From contig JAYMSP010000521.1 in assembly GCA_036897095.1 (NCBI GenBank), forward strand, positions 1-48,638: a DNA stretch of 48,638 bases. Reading direction: 5' to 3'. A program made the translations under genes and the position numbers. Below the pieces are notes generated by a model. The model was not told where the DNA came from and did no database searches. It was given only the letters and a program-made list of their open reading frames with translations. Below are positions 1 through 11,626 of the stretch, piece by piece. Numbering within the stretch: the stretch's first letter is position 1; each line of letters starts with the position of its first letter. The stretch is from Plantago elongata. Taxonomy: Eukaryota; Streptophyta; Magnoliopsida; Lamiales; Plantaginaceae.

Positions 1-22
1 CCCCCCCCCCCCCCCCCCCCCC
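1..22. repeat. poly-C run at the window edge
   Basis: The first 22 bases are all C. The run lies downstream of the last visible exon of the RWA gene, within what should be its next intron. It may be a real mononucleotide tract or a sequencing or assembly edge artefact. Confidence 0.9.
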
Positions 23-73
23 AACAAACCCAAAAAAAGGCAGAGAGAAATCAGAATTATACTATAAATTTAC

Positions 74-3000
74 CTGAGCAAATCGAGCAACACTAAAATC
101 TTTTCTGATATAATAATAGGAGAAGTTTCCAAAGCCCGTCATCCACACATATGCAGCAATAAAAACACGAATTGCATTGTAGATCTCCGTGGCGGCAAAG
201 TAATGATACATCAAAAAGAGGACCTGTCAAAAATATAATAAACATTATCTAGTTGAAAGCTTATACTTGAGTATTTTTGCATAATTATTACTTCCACTTC
301 AGAAACACAAAGTATCTTATATTTTTCTGACACTTTGATGTATCTGGCAATTTGACACGAATAGACACAAAATTGGTTGGCGACAAAATTGCTTACCTGC
401 ATCCATCCTTTCCACTCTTCAGTCTGGTGGCGATTTAAATAAAGTATAGATTTCCCAGAAAATGAAGACTTGTCTTGATGTTTCTTGAGGGAAGTCATTG
501 CTGAGGCTATGATGAGAAGCATGTACAAGAAAATGAACAGATCTCGGTTGTAGCTCTATCCAATATAAAAGTGCAAAACAAAGTAATTAGGAGCAATTCA
601 AGCAAAACACAGAGATAAGCAGAACTACTACAATTGTTAAATAATTCATAGCATTTGTTCATACAGTAAATCAAAACTCATGACTAAACAGCACCTTGTT
701 TGAAACTGCAAAGAAATCTGTGCGGTCACATAAGTAGAAATAGAACAAGATTCCCCCAAATTCAGCCCTGCGTGAGATTGGAAGTTTAGAACATCAATTG
801 TAAATGTAGAGAAATGCATGGAATGCAATCAAATCATCAAACGACTCACATTGCCCTTAGAAGGAGGCGATTTTCAAGCAAGAACGAATCGTCCATCGTT
901 AAGAACCTATACAAAGATGCCGAAAATCAGTGAGCTTTCACAAATATATTCATGTCAGAAGCTTGAAAGACCATGAACACATTACACAACAAGCTGACCT
1001 AGTTATATTTGTTTTAACAGATGGATTGACCAACTTTGTAGATGCAGATTTAGCAATACCGCCTTCCATCAAAAGAGCCCGATCATCTTCCTTGATGGTT
1101 ACACTTTCTAGTTCAACCAAATTATTATCCGAATGACTGCACACCACATAGAAATTATATAGCATAAGGTGCTATTGGACAATAAGTGTGTAGTCATGAT
1201 TACATAGAACTTGAAAGTAAAACAGGAATTTTCAAAAATAAAATTGCCCTTATATATGGTGTAAAACAATTGTAGATGGCTGGAAATGACAAAGTGCTCA
1301 CACTTTGGAGGGGGATGATGACCTCTTACTATACTCCAACCACTCTGAATATATCCAGGCCACAAAAATTGGCATGATTCCAAGCAAGAATGACACCTGG
1401 GCATGATAAGAAAAATATGTTGTAGTACTCTCAGTACAAGACACATTTATGACACAAAACTTCAGCATTCGAAAGCTAGAACTGTACTGATTTGTATAAA
1501 GAAGTGTCTCCTGACAACAAACAGTGAATAATGGTGTATTCAACCTCTTGCGAGAAAATCAAAAATCAAATTTATAATGCATGCATGACCTCTCTTTGAG
1601 AAATCAAATTAGATGTTGCCTATATCGTCACTTGTATTTTTTTGGACCAAAACGATGATAGTATTGTAGTAGGTCATTGACTGAATATGCATCGTTTAAC
1701 TACAGGTACCTCTATAACAAAACTAAAAGGTACACATGATAATTCTAATAGCTGATTACATCAGAAGTCGAACTCTTCCGTATGAAAAGGTTATTATCCT
1801 CAACTCAATTTCTCGCTAAATTCTTCTCATCATGTCCTATATGTGTATTCCTTTCACTTGCCATGGTACTTATCCAGCTTCATTGTTAAAAAAGAATCTC
1901 TGGAACTTCAAGATTCATGATAAAACAACAAGAGCCTGAAAACTGGAAGACTAAGTGGCCCAATAAATAGGAGAAAGGACGAAGACAAGCATGACACATG
2001 GTGAACAAAGCCACAGTCATTCAGAAGAACACAAGTGATACATTCACTCTTCTCTCAAAATCATACAGCCAATCTCACTGCATCTAGAGGTCATTTTAGA
2101 ACATCCGAGGCCCGTCAAGTACCAGCGCAAAAAATTAATCAATATACTGCTCCACACTCAACTACTGATTCTAATCTACATATTTATGGAAACAAAAGTT
2201 CATCAAATCAATCACTGCACTGCTCATTAACTCGATTGCCAGTCAGCTCATCTTCACCAGTATTCATCCATAAGCTAACTGCGCTACTAGATTCAGTCCT
2301 ATTAACCATCATCAAATTAAACCATAGAAATGCAAATCACTACATAATTCCAACTCATCCTAAGATTTAAACAACTTAGTGTCGCCATTTCCATTGATAT
2401 AATTGAAGTTCAATAAAATTAGATAAAAAGCAAACTGTATCAACTACAGAAATATGGTTGAAATCCACAACTCAAATTTCTCGTTAAATGCTTCTTGTAA
2501 AGCAAACATGTGGTTAGTTTTTATTAGAATCATTTTCTGTACTTCTTCACTACTTATAAAATTATTTTAACTCCAAAACTCCTGCTAAACAATAACCTGA
2601 AAACGAGCAAACTTAGTGGCTATAAAAAGGAAAAAGCCAATAATCCAAGCATGCAGCATGTGAAGTACATTCACTTTTCCTCAAACTCATAAATCCAATC
2701 TCATCTCATCAAGAGGCCAATTCATAAATCCACACTCAATACGAATAAACCTACACGCATCTACTCATTACAGGTAAACAGAAGTTCATCTAATCAATCA
2801 CCACTATACTACTAATTGCTCACTTATCAATCAGATCGCAATCACCACTAATCCATGAATAAGCTAAACCTCGTACCAATTCGGAACAACAAACAAACAA
2901 CAGTCCATACTCCACACTAAACCATAGATGCAAATCTTACTTATGAGAGGAAAACGATGAATCACGACACTTATGCTCACTTGCTAATCAGATCATGATC

Positions 3001-3131
3001 AAATTCCAACTCAAGCTAAGATCTAACACATCTCCAATGCGATTACTGAACTTTGATGAAGCTGTACTTCGTACAGAAATCGGAAACAACCGTACCTGCC
3101 CAGGCGTCACAGGTCCTGCGTCGACCGCCAT
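74..3131 (-). CDS. RWA: REDUCED WALL ACETYLATION (RWA)-type protein, N-terminal part, 3' end outside the window
   Basis: Seven exons on the minus strand, in coding order: 3131-3096, 1396-1302, 1136-999, 906-850, 767-695, 555-397 and 223-74. All have GT-AG borders and consistent phase and together give 236 residues. The start reads [12 protein letters not shown] and continues with [19 protein letters not shown], the characteristic RWA N-terminus. Later landmarks are [10 protein letters not shown] (from residue 45), [24 protein letters not shown] and the membrane segment starting [21 protein letters not shown] proteins are Golgi polytopic membrane proteins of the Cas1p acyltransferase family, about 540 aa long, needed to supply acetyl groups for O-acetylation of xylan and other wall polysaccharides. 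About 43% is present, and the C-terminal membrane domain lies beyond position 1. Intron 1 is unusually long (about 1.7 kb). No frame disruption is visible. The family is clear, but which RWA paralogue it is cannot be decided here. Confidence 0.93.
1795..3040. repeat. diverged tandem duplication inside RWA intron 1
   Basis: Two stretches of about 0.6 kb in the first RWA intron resemble each other in order. Copy A (about 1795-2380) has ctcaatttctcgctaaatt, aagttcatcaaatcaatcac and aattccaactcatcctaaga. Copy B (about 2455-3040) has ctcaaatttctcgttaaatg, agaagttcatctaatcaatc and aaattccaactcaagctaag. They are interrupted by small indels. No coding potential is seen. Confidence 0.6.
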
Positions 3132-3256
3132 GAGTAACCAATTCGCACGATCTGTAACAATTATCCTGATCGAGCGAATGTGAGAGGAAGAGAGGTGTGT
3201 AGTGTAGCCGCCTATACACACATGACACAGTGTGTGTATAATCAATCAAATGGTGG

Positions 3257-3263
3257 TATATAA
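3257..3263 (-). promoter_or_regulatory. putative TATA box of the RWA gene
   Basis: Read on the minus strand this is TTATATA followed by CC, about 125 bp upstream of the RWA start codon. That would give a 5' leader of roughly 95 nt. It is the only good TATA-like match close to the start. Confidence 0.4.
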
Positions 3264-3299
3264 GGGGAGAATGAAGATGTACAGAGAGAGATCTGGAGA

Positions 3300-4136
3300 A
3301 AGTAGATGAGACGTCGTCGTTTGCTTCAAGAAATGATAATTGGAAAAGGAAGGAAGGAACTACTGCTACTTCGGTCGAGATGTCCTTTTTGGTTTTAGCA
3401 GACCCAACCGTTGTTGTGGGTGATGGATGGTGGTTGAGTTGAGCTCTTCTCGTTTTATTTATTACTCTTCTACTAATATTACCACTACTGCCAATTTCTG
3501 ATTTCTTACATTGTTGCTAAAATGGCAATGCTGTCAATAATCATTGGATAACTGTGTGTTTTTTCTTTAAAAAGTAGTAGGGAGATTAATTATCTTTTCC
3601 ATTTATTCTATATTCTGATTCTCATGTTCACTAGACCATTGTAACTTTTATATTTTTATATTATATACATGTATATATAATCGTGTAATTAAAACGTGTT
3701 TTACAATAAAAAAATTGTTCATATATAGATATATCGATTGATTAGTGGAGTATTTTGGTTAGAATTCAATGGTTTCAAGAATCGCGAGTGCAATTTCCCT
3801 AACTATCGGGAACCGGGTTGCATACTCCGGTTTTGAACCAGGGACCATGCAATTTTGAAAGAAAAAAAATGTACAGATTGAGTATATGAATTATCAAAAT
3901 TACAGTATGTACTAAATTACATTGCTAAATAAAGTACAATTTAAATGTGATTGAGTGATCAATTGAGATACTTATAAAATGTGGAAATGTTCAATTGATC
4001 TTATGCTCTGACAATACATATAGAGTGGTTGTTAGTTATATGACTTGCACAAATAGACAACTTTGTGTGTGTGTGTGGGTGATTATAGTTCCTAAAATAT
4101 AAGCATTGTGGAATTACATTTTCTACCAAATCCTAA
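3300..4136. other. intergenic DNA upstream of RWA
   Basis: AT-rich DNA with no supportable gene. A short GT run lies near 4063-4077. A B-box-like ggttcaaaacc on the minus strand near 3829-3839 has no A box at the expected distance. Confidence 0.6.
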
Positions 4137-4245
4137 CATAGACATGTGAGTAGTACTGTAGTGAATAAAAAGCAATAGGAGGAACATACAAACATAGAAA
4201 TGTGAGTAGTACTGTAGTGAATAAAAAGCAATAGGAGAAACATAG
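4137..4245. repeat. 56-bp tandem duplication
   Basis: Two nearly identical copies with a 56-bp period (4137-4192 and 4193-4245). Both contain tgtgagtagtactgtagtga followed by ataaaaagcaatagga. Only a few substitutions separate them, so the duplication is recent compared with its surroundings. Confidence 0.9.
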
Positions 4246-4359
4246 ATTGATGAAGAACTTAGGCTACTTTTAAAAAAAGAATATTATAATTAGGACATAT
4301 TAAAATTAATTATTAGATTTAAATTACCATATTTTATACTGAGACTAAAATTATTCATT

Positions 4360-4415
4360 TTAGAGAATTGAACCCGTATTATGAGGTGTCTCAGCTCATT
4401 ACTTGGATACAAAAT
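4360..4415 (-). mobile_element. tRNA-derived SINE-like head
   Basis: On the minus strand an A-box-like tatccaagtaatgagctgag is followed about 20 bp later by a B-box-like gggttcaattc, the layout of an internal RNA polymerase III promoter. The spacer shares ctgagacac with the second copy at 14771-14830. It does not fold as a complete tRNA, so a SINE head is more likely than a tRNA gene. The element's 3' end was not resolved. Confidence 0.45.
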
Positions 4416-5154
4416 TATAAAAACTCGGTTAAGATACTTGTTTATATCCATAAATTAATTCATGTAATGAATGATTAAATTTCTTGTCATTTTTGTGATG
4501 ACACTATCCTCGACTTATATATAAACATAATGTAACATCATTAATTAATTACTGAATTTGAAATTATATATTTTCTTTTAAATAATTAAAAGGTAATTTG
4601 AACCCCGAACTAAACTATTAATTATATGCGTAACGTACTGCTAATTAATTTTCTCATTTGCGCTGCGTTCTCATTGTAACTCCAGACATCATGATTTGAT
4701 TATACTTTTGTTAGTGCCAGCTTGCATATGAAGAGCATTTGCAAGTGATACAACTTTATCTGAAACATGCAAAAATGACACGTTGCAAATGCAACCTTAA
4801 TCGATCCATAGTGTACAACTAAGCTACCATTATGTAAATTACAACCTCAATTGTACACTAAATGTTAATATCTTTATTTTCCAAACACATCACACTTATC
4901 TTTTAATGAAAAAACACATCACACTTCATTGAACCATGATCCTTACTTAATTCCTTTCATATCTCAATCACATACGTTACTCCTTTTTATACAAAATGTT
5001 CCCGTAAACAGGCTATATGGCAGAGAGTGACCTATTTTGCCTAATTCACTATAAGTTGAGTTTTGAAAAGTAAAACGTTTAATTGATATAAAAGATTACA
5101 TGAAGAGGCTACTTTATATAATGAACTTACACATAAGACCTCTTCTAAAAAATT
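4416..5154. other. intergenic DNA, nothing recognised
   Basis: AT-rich sequence with stop codons in all frames. Apart from short repeats such as aaacacatcacactt (twice around 4883-4925), no gene, RNA or defined mobile element can be supported. Confidence 0.6.
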
Positions 5155-5397
5155 ATTTTATCCGTTTCAGTTTGTAAGTTTCGCGGGATCTGCCATAAAT
5201 TTTAAGAAAAAAATGATAAAGTAGAAAATAAGGTATAAATTATGAACGTCATTGGATAAAGTAGGATAAATAGTAAATAAAGTATGAGAAATAATGTATA
5301 AAGTAGGAGAGATACTTTTCATTTAAGTAAGCGGGACTTCCAAATCGGAACAACCCAAAATGAAAAGTGGAACTTTCAAACTGATACTGAGGAAGTA
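5155..5397. mobile_element. Stowaway-like MITE, copy 1
   Basis: The interior (aaagtag and aataatgtataaagtag motifs, then a right end with aaactgatactgaggaagta) matches the element at 9464-9707 in order and spacing. The left terminus is eroded (tccgtttcagttt in place of the usual CTCCCTCC-type end). No coding capacity. These MITEs are moved in trans by mariner-type transposases. Confidence 0.65.
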
Positions 5398-5409
5398 TTA
5401 CATATAAGG

Positions 5410-5605
5410 CCAATCTATTTTTTGAGCCCTAATTTCTCTTAATCAGAAACATGATTTTCTATGAATGTTCCTCCCTCCTTTCTTTCTTGTACGAATGAAC
5501 CACTCTAAGAAACTCTTGTAAAAAAAGTCATTCTATTTTTTAAACCCTAATTATCCTAACTACATCATGATTTTCTATTAATACTCGTCCTTCTTTTTCT
5601 CCAAG
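5410..5605. repeat. tandem duplication with about 118-bp spacing
   Basis: The order ctattttttgagccctaatt, then catgattttctatgaat, then a pyrimidine-rich stretch at about 5418-5485 recurs at about 5533-5605 as ctattttttaaaccctaatt, catgattttctattaat and another pyrimidine-rich stretch. The two copies are clearly diverged. Confidence 0.65.
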
Positions 5606-5879
5606 TCTATCATACTTCTGTATAATCAAAATTAATCTATTCTTCATTATTTTCAGAATTTTCTCTTCTTCTCACACATTTTTTTCCACTCAATAAGATT
5701 CTTTCACTCTTTTTTTCTTGTTTTAAATTGTATTTTTTTACAATTCCCACCATGGATTTAATTGTCTCTCTCACGTTCAATGATTTAGCCATCATTTTGG
5801 CATAAAATTTGGGTTTAGCATTTTTTAATTTTCTCAATGTCAATTGAAGTATTTAATTATGAGCACTCCCCTGTTTCTA

Positions 5880-6430
5880 CGTTTTTATGTTAAAACTACT
5901 ACTGTTGACGTTAAAACTAGCTTGGCTTGTTTTTGAAACCAGTGAAACCAACAATTATGCTCCTGAAACTAAGTTTCTTATGAAACTAGATTTTTATTGT
6001 TCTAAAACTAATTTTCATTTTTTTAAACTAGCTTTTGTGATCATGAAACTAGCCTTTCTTTTTTTAATTCTGAAACTAGCTTTATGAGTTCCTGAAACTA
6101 ACTTTCTTGTGTTTGAAACTAGCTTTTGTGAACATGAAACTATTTTTTTGTTGTTCTGAAACATAACAGTTAGTTTCAAACATGTTAGTACTAGTTTCAT
6201 AAATTTAAATTCGACTAGTTTCACGATTTTTGGTTCTAAAACTAATGTAAAATATCATGAAACTAGGTTTTTGTGATTTTAAAATCAGTTTTTGTGTTGT
6301 TGAAACTAACTTTTGTGAACCTGAAATTAATTTTTGTTGTTCTGAAATTAATTTTGTGAATATGAAACTAATATAAAAGATCATAGGTTACGTGAACATG
6401 AAATTAATTTTTATGAATATGAAATTTATA
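5880..6430. repeat. diverged minisatellite built on a gaaacta motif
   Basis: About 25 imperfect units of roughly 20 bp, each containing (t)gaaacta followed by a T-rich stretch and often gtgaacat or gtgatcat. Around 6165-6230 the units appear in the opposite orientation (tagtttca) before returning to the first. Short open frames here come from the repeat and are not genes. It resembles the subterminal repeat tracts of some plant transposons, but no element ends were found. Confidence 0.8.
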
Positions 6431-8165
6431 TATGTAATTCTCTACTTAATATGTGTATATATGATCGACACTTGACTTGATTTACTTTATTTTGTCTTAA
6501 CCTTACATGAGCAAGTGTTTTTAGTTCTTGGTTCGAGTATAAATAAAGCAAAGAAGGTTAATTAGGTATGAATAAGTTGTAAATAAAAAGAGTCAAGGTT
6601 GACGTGTATCAACCGACAATGGTCGATAATAACTTGTAGCATAATTTTGGCCAAACAAATTAATAAGTAGATATATATATATTCCATTATACAAGTCACA
6701 ACTCACATGTGGGGCACAGTTAGTAATTACCAGCTACTACTATTAAAGAATACTATTAAAGAAAATGAACCCAGATCTTAGGGGGTAGTATGTTATTAAT
6801 TAGCATTAAATATAAGATAATGTACAAGTAAAGGAAGTTTGGTACAAAAATAAACCTACAAAAGTACAATTAAACCAGAAACTTCCTTGATTATTCAACA
6901 ATTGAAAACAGCTTAAGAACACCATTCGGCCACACCAAAATTGTACGAGTGTGGCAGATTTCTGCACTTCAACCGAGTCCACAAATTGAACCTTAACTTG
7001 TCCACCACCTCAGATCTTGAACGAACACTTCACTACCACTGAACATCTATCATTGCAAGATTTTATTTTACTTCTAATATCATTTATAAATATTTTCAAT
7101 GTAATTAAGGTTCTGTATAGTTTAAGAGATTTCTAGGGAAAAGAAAAGAAAATGAAGGAATTTTTAACTTCTCAGGTTTATTTTAATGAAAAATAAAAAC
7201 AGGAAAAAGAAAAATGTAGGAAAAACCTAAAAAATTGAGAAAAACGATAAAAGAGAACATTATAACAAATTCTTATCTCTTAATGATTTTTTTTACATAA
7301 ATTAATATTTATTGAGAAGAATATATATTTAATCTAAAATAATTATTATTAACATTGATCTATATACATTTATATATAAATTATTTTATTTGTAACATTT
7401 ATTATATTCATATGTTAATATCATCTTTATTAATAAGTTCTACAAGTATATTCTATGTACCGATAAATATAAATACTCACCAACAAAGTACAACTTACAC
7501 GTATAATATTTACTAACACTTGAAAAATAAGAAAATAAATTATTTTAACACAAACCAATTAAATTACGTATACTCACAATTTTTTCAATTCTTTTCACCT
7601 TTATAATTATTTTAAACTTCCGTTTTATAGTTTTGAATAATAATTTGTATGTAATTAAAAATTATATGTTGGTCAAATAATAATATTATTTTCGTACTCA
7701 TTACCCCATTTAGCATAATTAAAAGATTCAAAAGAAAAAAAAAAAGAAAAAAGTTCAAAAAATAAGAAGAAATGTCACAAAATTAATTGTTAATTTTTCT
7801 GAAAAACTGGAAAACTACTAAACACCAGAAAAAAACACTGATTTTCCTTCTACATTTTCCCAATAAATTTGATTTTACTTTTAATTCTTCTCATTTTCTT
7901 TGAAATCCCTTAAACCATGCATAGCGTAAATATAATAGGATTTGAAACTTTAAAACCATACCTCAATTCCCCGACTCCAAAAAATTAATACACAAGTACA
8001 CAAAACATGAACGACCTAAAAATTTAGGTTCTTCGTAATGAAGGAATTTCCTTTTAGTTCATTTGCCGACAAGTATCCTGCATCAGTTTCAAATAAAAAT
8101 TTATCAAAGAAAAACAATGTATCATATAGTATAAATATCATCAAGTGCAAATGTGATAAAAACAT
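6431..8165. other. intergenic DNA, nothing recognised
   Basis: Very AT-rich sequence with A-runs (for example near 7736-7755). No exon with supportable similarity, no RNA gene and no clear mobile element ends. Confidence 0.6.
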
Positions 8166-8433
8166 TACTCCCTCCGGTCCAATAAAAGCTTCATAACCTT
8201 CAACTTTCTCTTAAATTAATTAAATTGTAATTAAAAAATAGTTTGTAAGAGGTATTATATTGGTAAAATTGTAAGTGTGTGATAAAGTAAGAGATGGATT
8301 GAATAAAGTGAAAAATAGAAATAATAAAGAATAAGTTAGTGGAGTGAAAACTTTTCGTTTATGAAATTAGGAAGTTTTTGATGTAATACCAAAAACGGAA
8401 AGTTAGAAAGTTATTAAAAGAACGGGGGAAGTA
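8166..8433. mobile_element. Stowaway-like MITE, copy 2
   Basis: Starts tactccctccggtcc and ends aacgggggaagta, so the termini are imperfect inverted repeats of the plant CTCCCTCCGTCC type bounded by TA, the usual target duplication. About 268 bp, AT-rich and without coding capacity. Confidence 0.82.
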
Positions 8434-9463
8434 TATCATAGAGTGTAAATATCACATTTAAAATTGAACATTTAGTGTGACTATATACAGAAGAAATTTT
8501 ATATTATGAAATATAAATAATACAATAATTAATTTATGGATTGTTGATTGCAAAAGAATAGTGGCTTAAATCCCTTCCAATTTATTGTTCATAATATTTA
8601 GTGATATCGGGAGCCACAATTGAAGGCCTATCATGAGTTCGTGACAGGCATAAGACTCGACCGATCTTGTAAATTAATGCAAATATATAATCATTAGGGC
8701 CGACCAAATAATCAACTAGCTTGCCTGTTTCCAAAGTCCGAAGCCCAGAAGCCCAGAAGAAGATGGGCCACACCAGGTCATTTCAGAATCCATTGGGCCC
8801 AAATCCAATCAGCTCAACTTAATTTTAATATACTATTTCTTTACTCAATTTATATCGCTAACGTTGTATTTATTCAATATAGATTTACATCTATTAAATT
8901 ACATATAGAATTATACCGCATATTGTAAATTTAACCTTTTTTTGTTTGGTTTACTTTTGCTAGATCCTTTCTTATGATTCATAGGTAAAATTGATCTTTA
9001 ACTATAAAAAATTCTACCAGCAATTAAGTTAGTGAATTAAGTACGAATTTATTTTATTTATCGAAAAAAAAAAACATATATAGCTAGCACATATCTTAGC
9101 CAATAGAGGAATCTCTTTAAATCTTGACCAAGAAAATTTGAAGCCTCCCCTCTCCATTTTGACCAACTCCCATCACATACATTAAAATTTATATGTAATT
9201 TTTAATAATAATATATATAATTTCGTGCGTAATATAATTTATTGTTATTTATTTATCGACTATGTATTCCACCAACTTCATTTTTAATTAAGTTCTCTTT
9301 AAACATTCTGAACGGAAAAGAAGTACCTCTACTATTAACTCGTTTCGTCGGAAAGGAAAAACGAGAGAAACATAACATATGGAGGTGGTACGTAGGAATT
9401 GTTCCTTCTAATAAGAAATGCACAAACCAACTTCAATCGATCTGTCACCATTGTTACTTTGGA
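8434..9463. other. intergenic DNA with a cluster of GGGCC/GCCCA motifs
   Basis: No supportable gene. Between about 8697 and 8802 there are several agcccag, gggcc and gggccc motifs, which resemble TCP-bound site II elements, but no gene starts nearby. The rest is AT-rich. Confidence 0.5.
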
Positions 9464-9707
9464 TACTTCCTCCTCCATTCCAGTTTAGAAATTCCGCATG
9501 ATCGAATATAAATTTAAAAAAACATAATAAAGTAGAAAAGAAGATAATAAATTATGAATATAATTAAATAAAGTAGGAGAAATAGTTAATAAAGTATAAT
9601 AGATAATGTATAAAGTAGAATAAAACTTTTCTATTTAAGGAAGTGAAACTTCTAAATCGAAACAATTCAAAATGAGAATTGAAACTTTTAAACTAGACGA
9701 GGGAGTA
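9464..9707. mobile_element. Stowaway-like MITE, copy 3
   Basis: Begins tacttcctcctccattccag and ends ctagacgagggagta, with TA at both borders. The interior closely parallels copy 1 at 5155-5397, including aataatgtataaagtag(a/g)a and gaaacttctaaatcg. The better-preserved ends of this copy define the termini of copy 1. Confidence 0.8.
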
Positions 9708-10518
9708 TAATTTGTTTCATTCAATAAAAGATACAATTATATGTATCTCTAAATCATACGTACTGCGGAGTATTTGCACATAGCGATTGACGACAGCAGT
9801 GACGATTTTGACTCAGTATACATACTTTATGGTATAAATTAATATGAAATGAATTCCCAACAAATTTATGCACGATACGCCAATATGCCATAAATACAGC
9901 TGACTTAGTAGTATTATTCTAGAATTCGAATCATACTCTAGTGGTGTTGTAGGTACCAGGTAGTTGACTTTTGAATGGTTGGTCAACTCTGGTATTTATA
10001 TATTACTTCAATAAGTTGTGAACACAAATGAGAACCCATATCAATTTAGCAAGTTAGTTCTCCGGTATGGTACAAATTAGGATTCAAACATCCACGCAAC
10101 GATCATATTTTCAAAACCAGTCATTGTCCATTAGCTATATATACAATACAATCCAATATAGATGCTAGACTGCTAGCTACAGTAGTTTTGGACCAATATT
10201 GGTTGGTGCGGAAAGGGGATTGATTTTCTTAAGTAAGCGTTCGAGTTAATTAAAACTTGTATCGACTTTTAGAATGATTCCAATAATTGACAACTCGAAC
10301 TGTGACATCTATCATCCCCATTGTTAAGCGACTTTAGACTGAACTTGTTTTTTCATTCTTAAGTTCAAAATAATTTGTATGGCCCATGGGGCAGGGCAGT
10401 TGGTATTTCAAATTTTAGGGGCTTTGACTTCTTTAAATCATGATGGCTATTTGCCTATCTTCACATGAGTTTGTTTGAATAGATGTGGGTGGATTTGTAA
10501 TAATTTATTAATTATTTA
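9708..10518. other. intergenic DNA, nothing recognised
   Basis: Scattered AT-rich sequence without a supportable gene, RNA or mobile element. Confidence 0.55.
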
Positions 10519-10677
10519 AGAGCTGATTTACATGACATCTAAATCACTTCATTTGACTCGATGAACATTGATTTGACCTAAAATACATTTTAAATATCCC
10601 ATTTCAATTTCATTTCAAACACAATTTCATCAAAATTCCATCAAAATATACATTTGAGTGTCATGCCAATCAGCCCC
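10519..10677. mobile_element. Tourist-like (PIF/Harbinger) MITE, copy 1
   Basis: About 159 bp, collinear with the better-preserved copy at 24800-24957: shared atgaaca.tgatttgacctaa, then ccatttcaatt, then a right end ccaatcagcccc. The left end has decayed to agagctg from ggggctg. It is preceded by TTA and followed by CTA, compatible with a mutated 3-bp TTA target duplication. It lies about 0.95 kb beyond the WRKY stop codon. Confidence 0.72.
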
Positions 10678-11626
10678 CTAGTCGTATATGTCTTACGAAT
10701 TGTGGAGCTGTTACTTCTATACTACCTACCAAAGACATTAAAGGAACTTTACAACTTTAGCTTTAAGACCAGTAGTATAATTGCGACAGTGAATTTCAGT
10801 ACCACTAAGTACGGTTCTTGTTATTGACCGCCATTAGCAGCTATAAATTTCAATTCGATACCATCTAAGACCAAATGCAGATCTATCACCGTAATTACTA
10901 TGAACAATGATCAATCTTAATACATGTCTTCAAGATGATAGAAGATTAAGCCATATGTTTTAGACTATTTATCAAATCCATATATGTATAGTTTTGCATT
11001 TTGCTAAAATGTAACCAGATTAAATAGATGTTTTTATGTAATGGTAATCAAGTTTTGTTAACTGTTTCTTTCTTGACAAACAATCACTAATCAGTCGAGA
11101 TCCGTCTCTTTCGGGATGTCATTACCTTTGGAATTAATGTAATCCATGTGTCCACAATGGTCTACACACTATTACAAAGTTAATCCACTTATACACATGA
11201 TTTTTTCAAAATGCTTTAATTTACGCATTACGTATATATACTCATACAGAAAAGTTTCTAATCATCTGAAATTGCTCCAATCACACTTAAGTCCACAGTA
11301 CGGTGTGGGTCGTTAAAGGGCATAGAATCATGGATTATATATTGTGATAGAGGTTAAGACTAATAAGATGAAATTATGATACACTAATATAATCATATAC
11401 AAGGATTTGATATAACTACATATATATATGGCCTATATATTACAAGAAAGGTGACATGCATGAAAAGCATATAACAATCACAGCTGGCTATTCATCTCAT
11501 AGCATGGAAAAGCCAATGTTGTCTGGTATATGAGAAGAACTAAAACCTAAACCCAAAATTAAACATAAAAATAAATAAACAAACTCATAAAATCATCCAT
11601 GGAGTTAGAATCATCTAAAATTCTCT
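10678..11626. other. downstream region of the WRKY gene
   Basis: The last few hundred bases before 11627 presumably hold the WRKY 3' UTR. The rest shows no gene. Confidence 0.5.

Noticed and set aside
1-22. poly-C run as a biological element
   Set aside because: A pure homopolymer exactly at the window edge is as likely an assembly artefact as a real tract.
2035-2370. 111-codon plus-strand open frame
   Set aside because: Lies in RWA intron 1 inside the duplicated segment, and its counterpart in the second copy is not open. No domain seen.
3780-3850. tRNA or SINE suggested by ggttcaaaacc
   Set aside because: A B-box-like match without an A box at the proper distance on that strand.
5637-5843. 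lysine-rich 68-codon minus-strand open frame
   Set aside because: Arises from a T-rich plus strand that gives lysine codons on the other strand. No domain or splice continuation.
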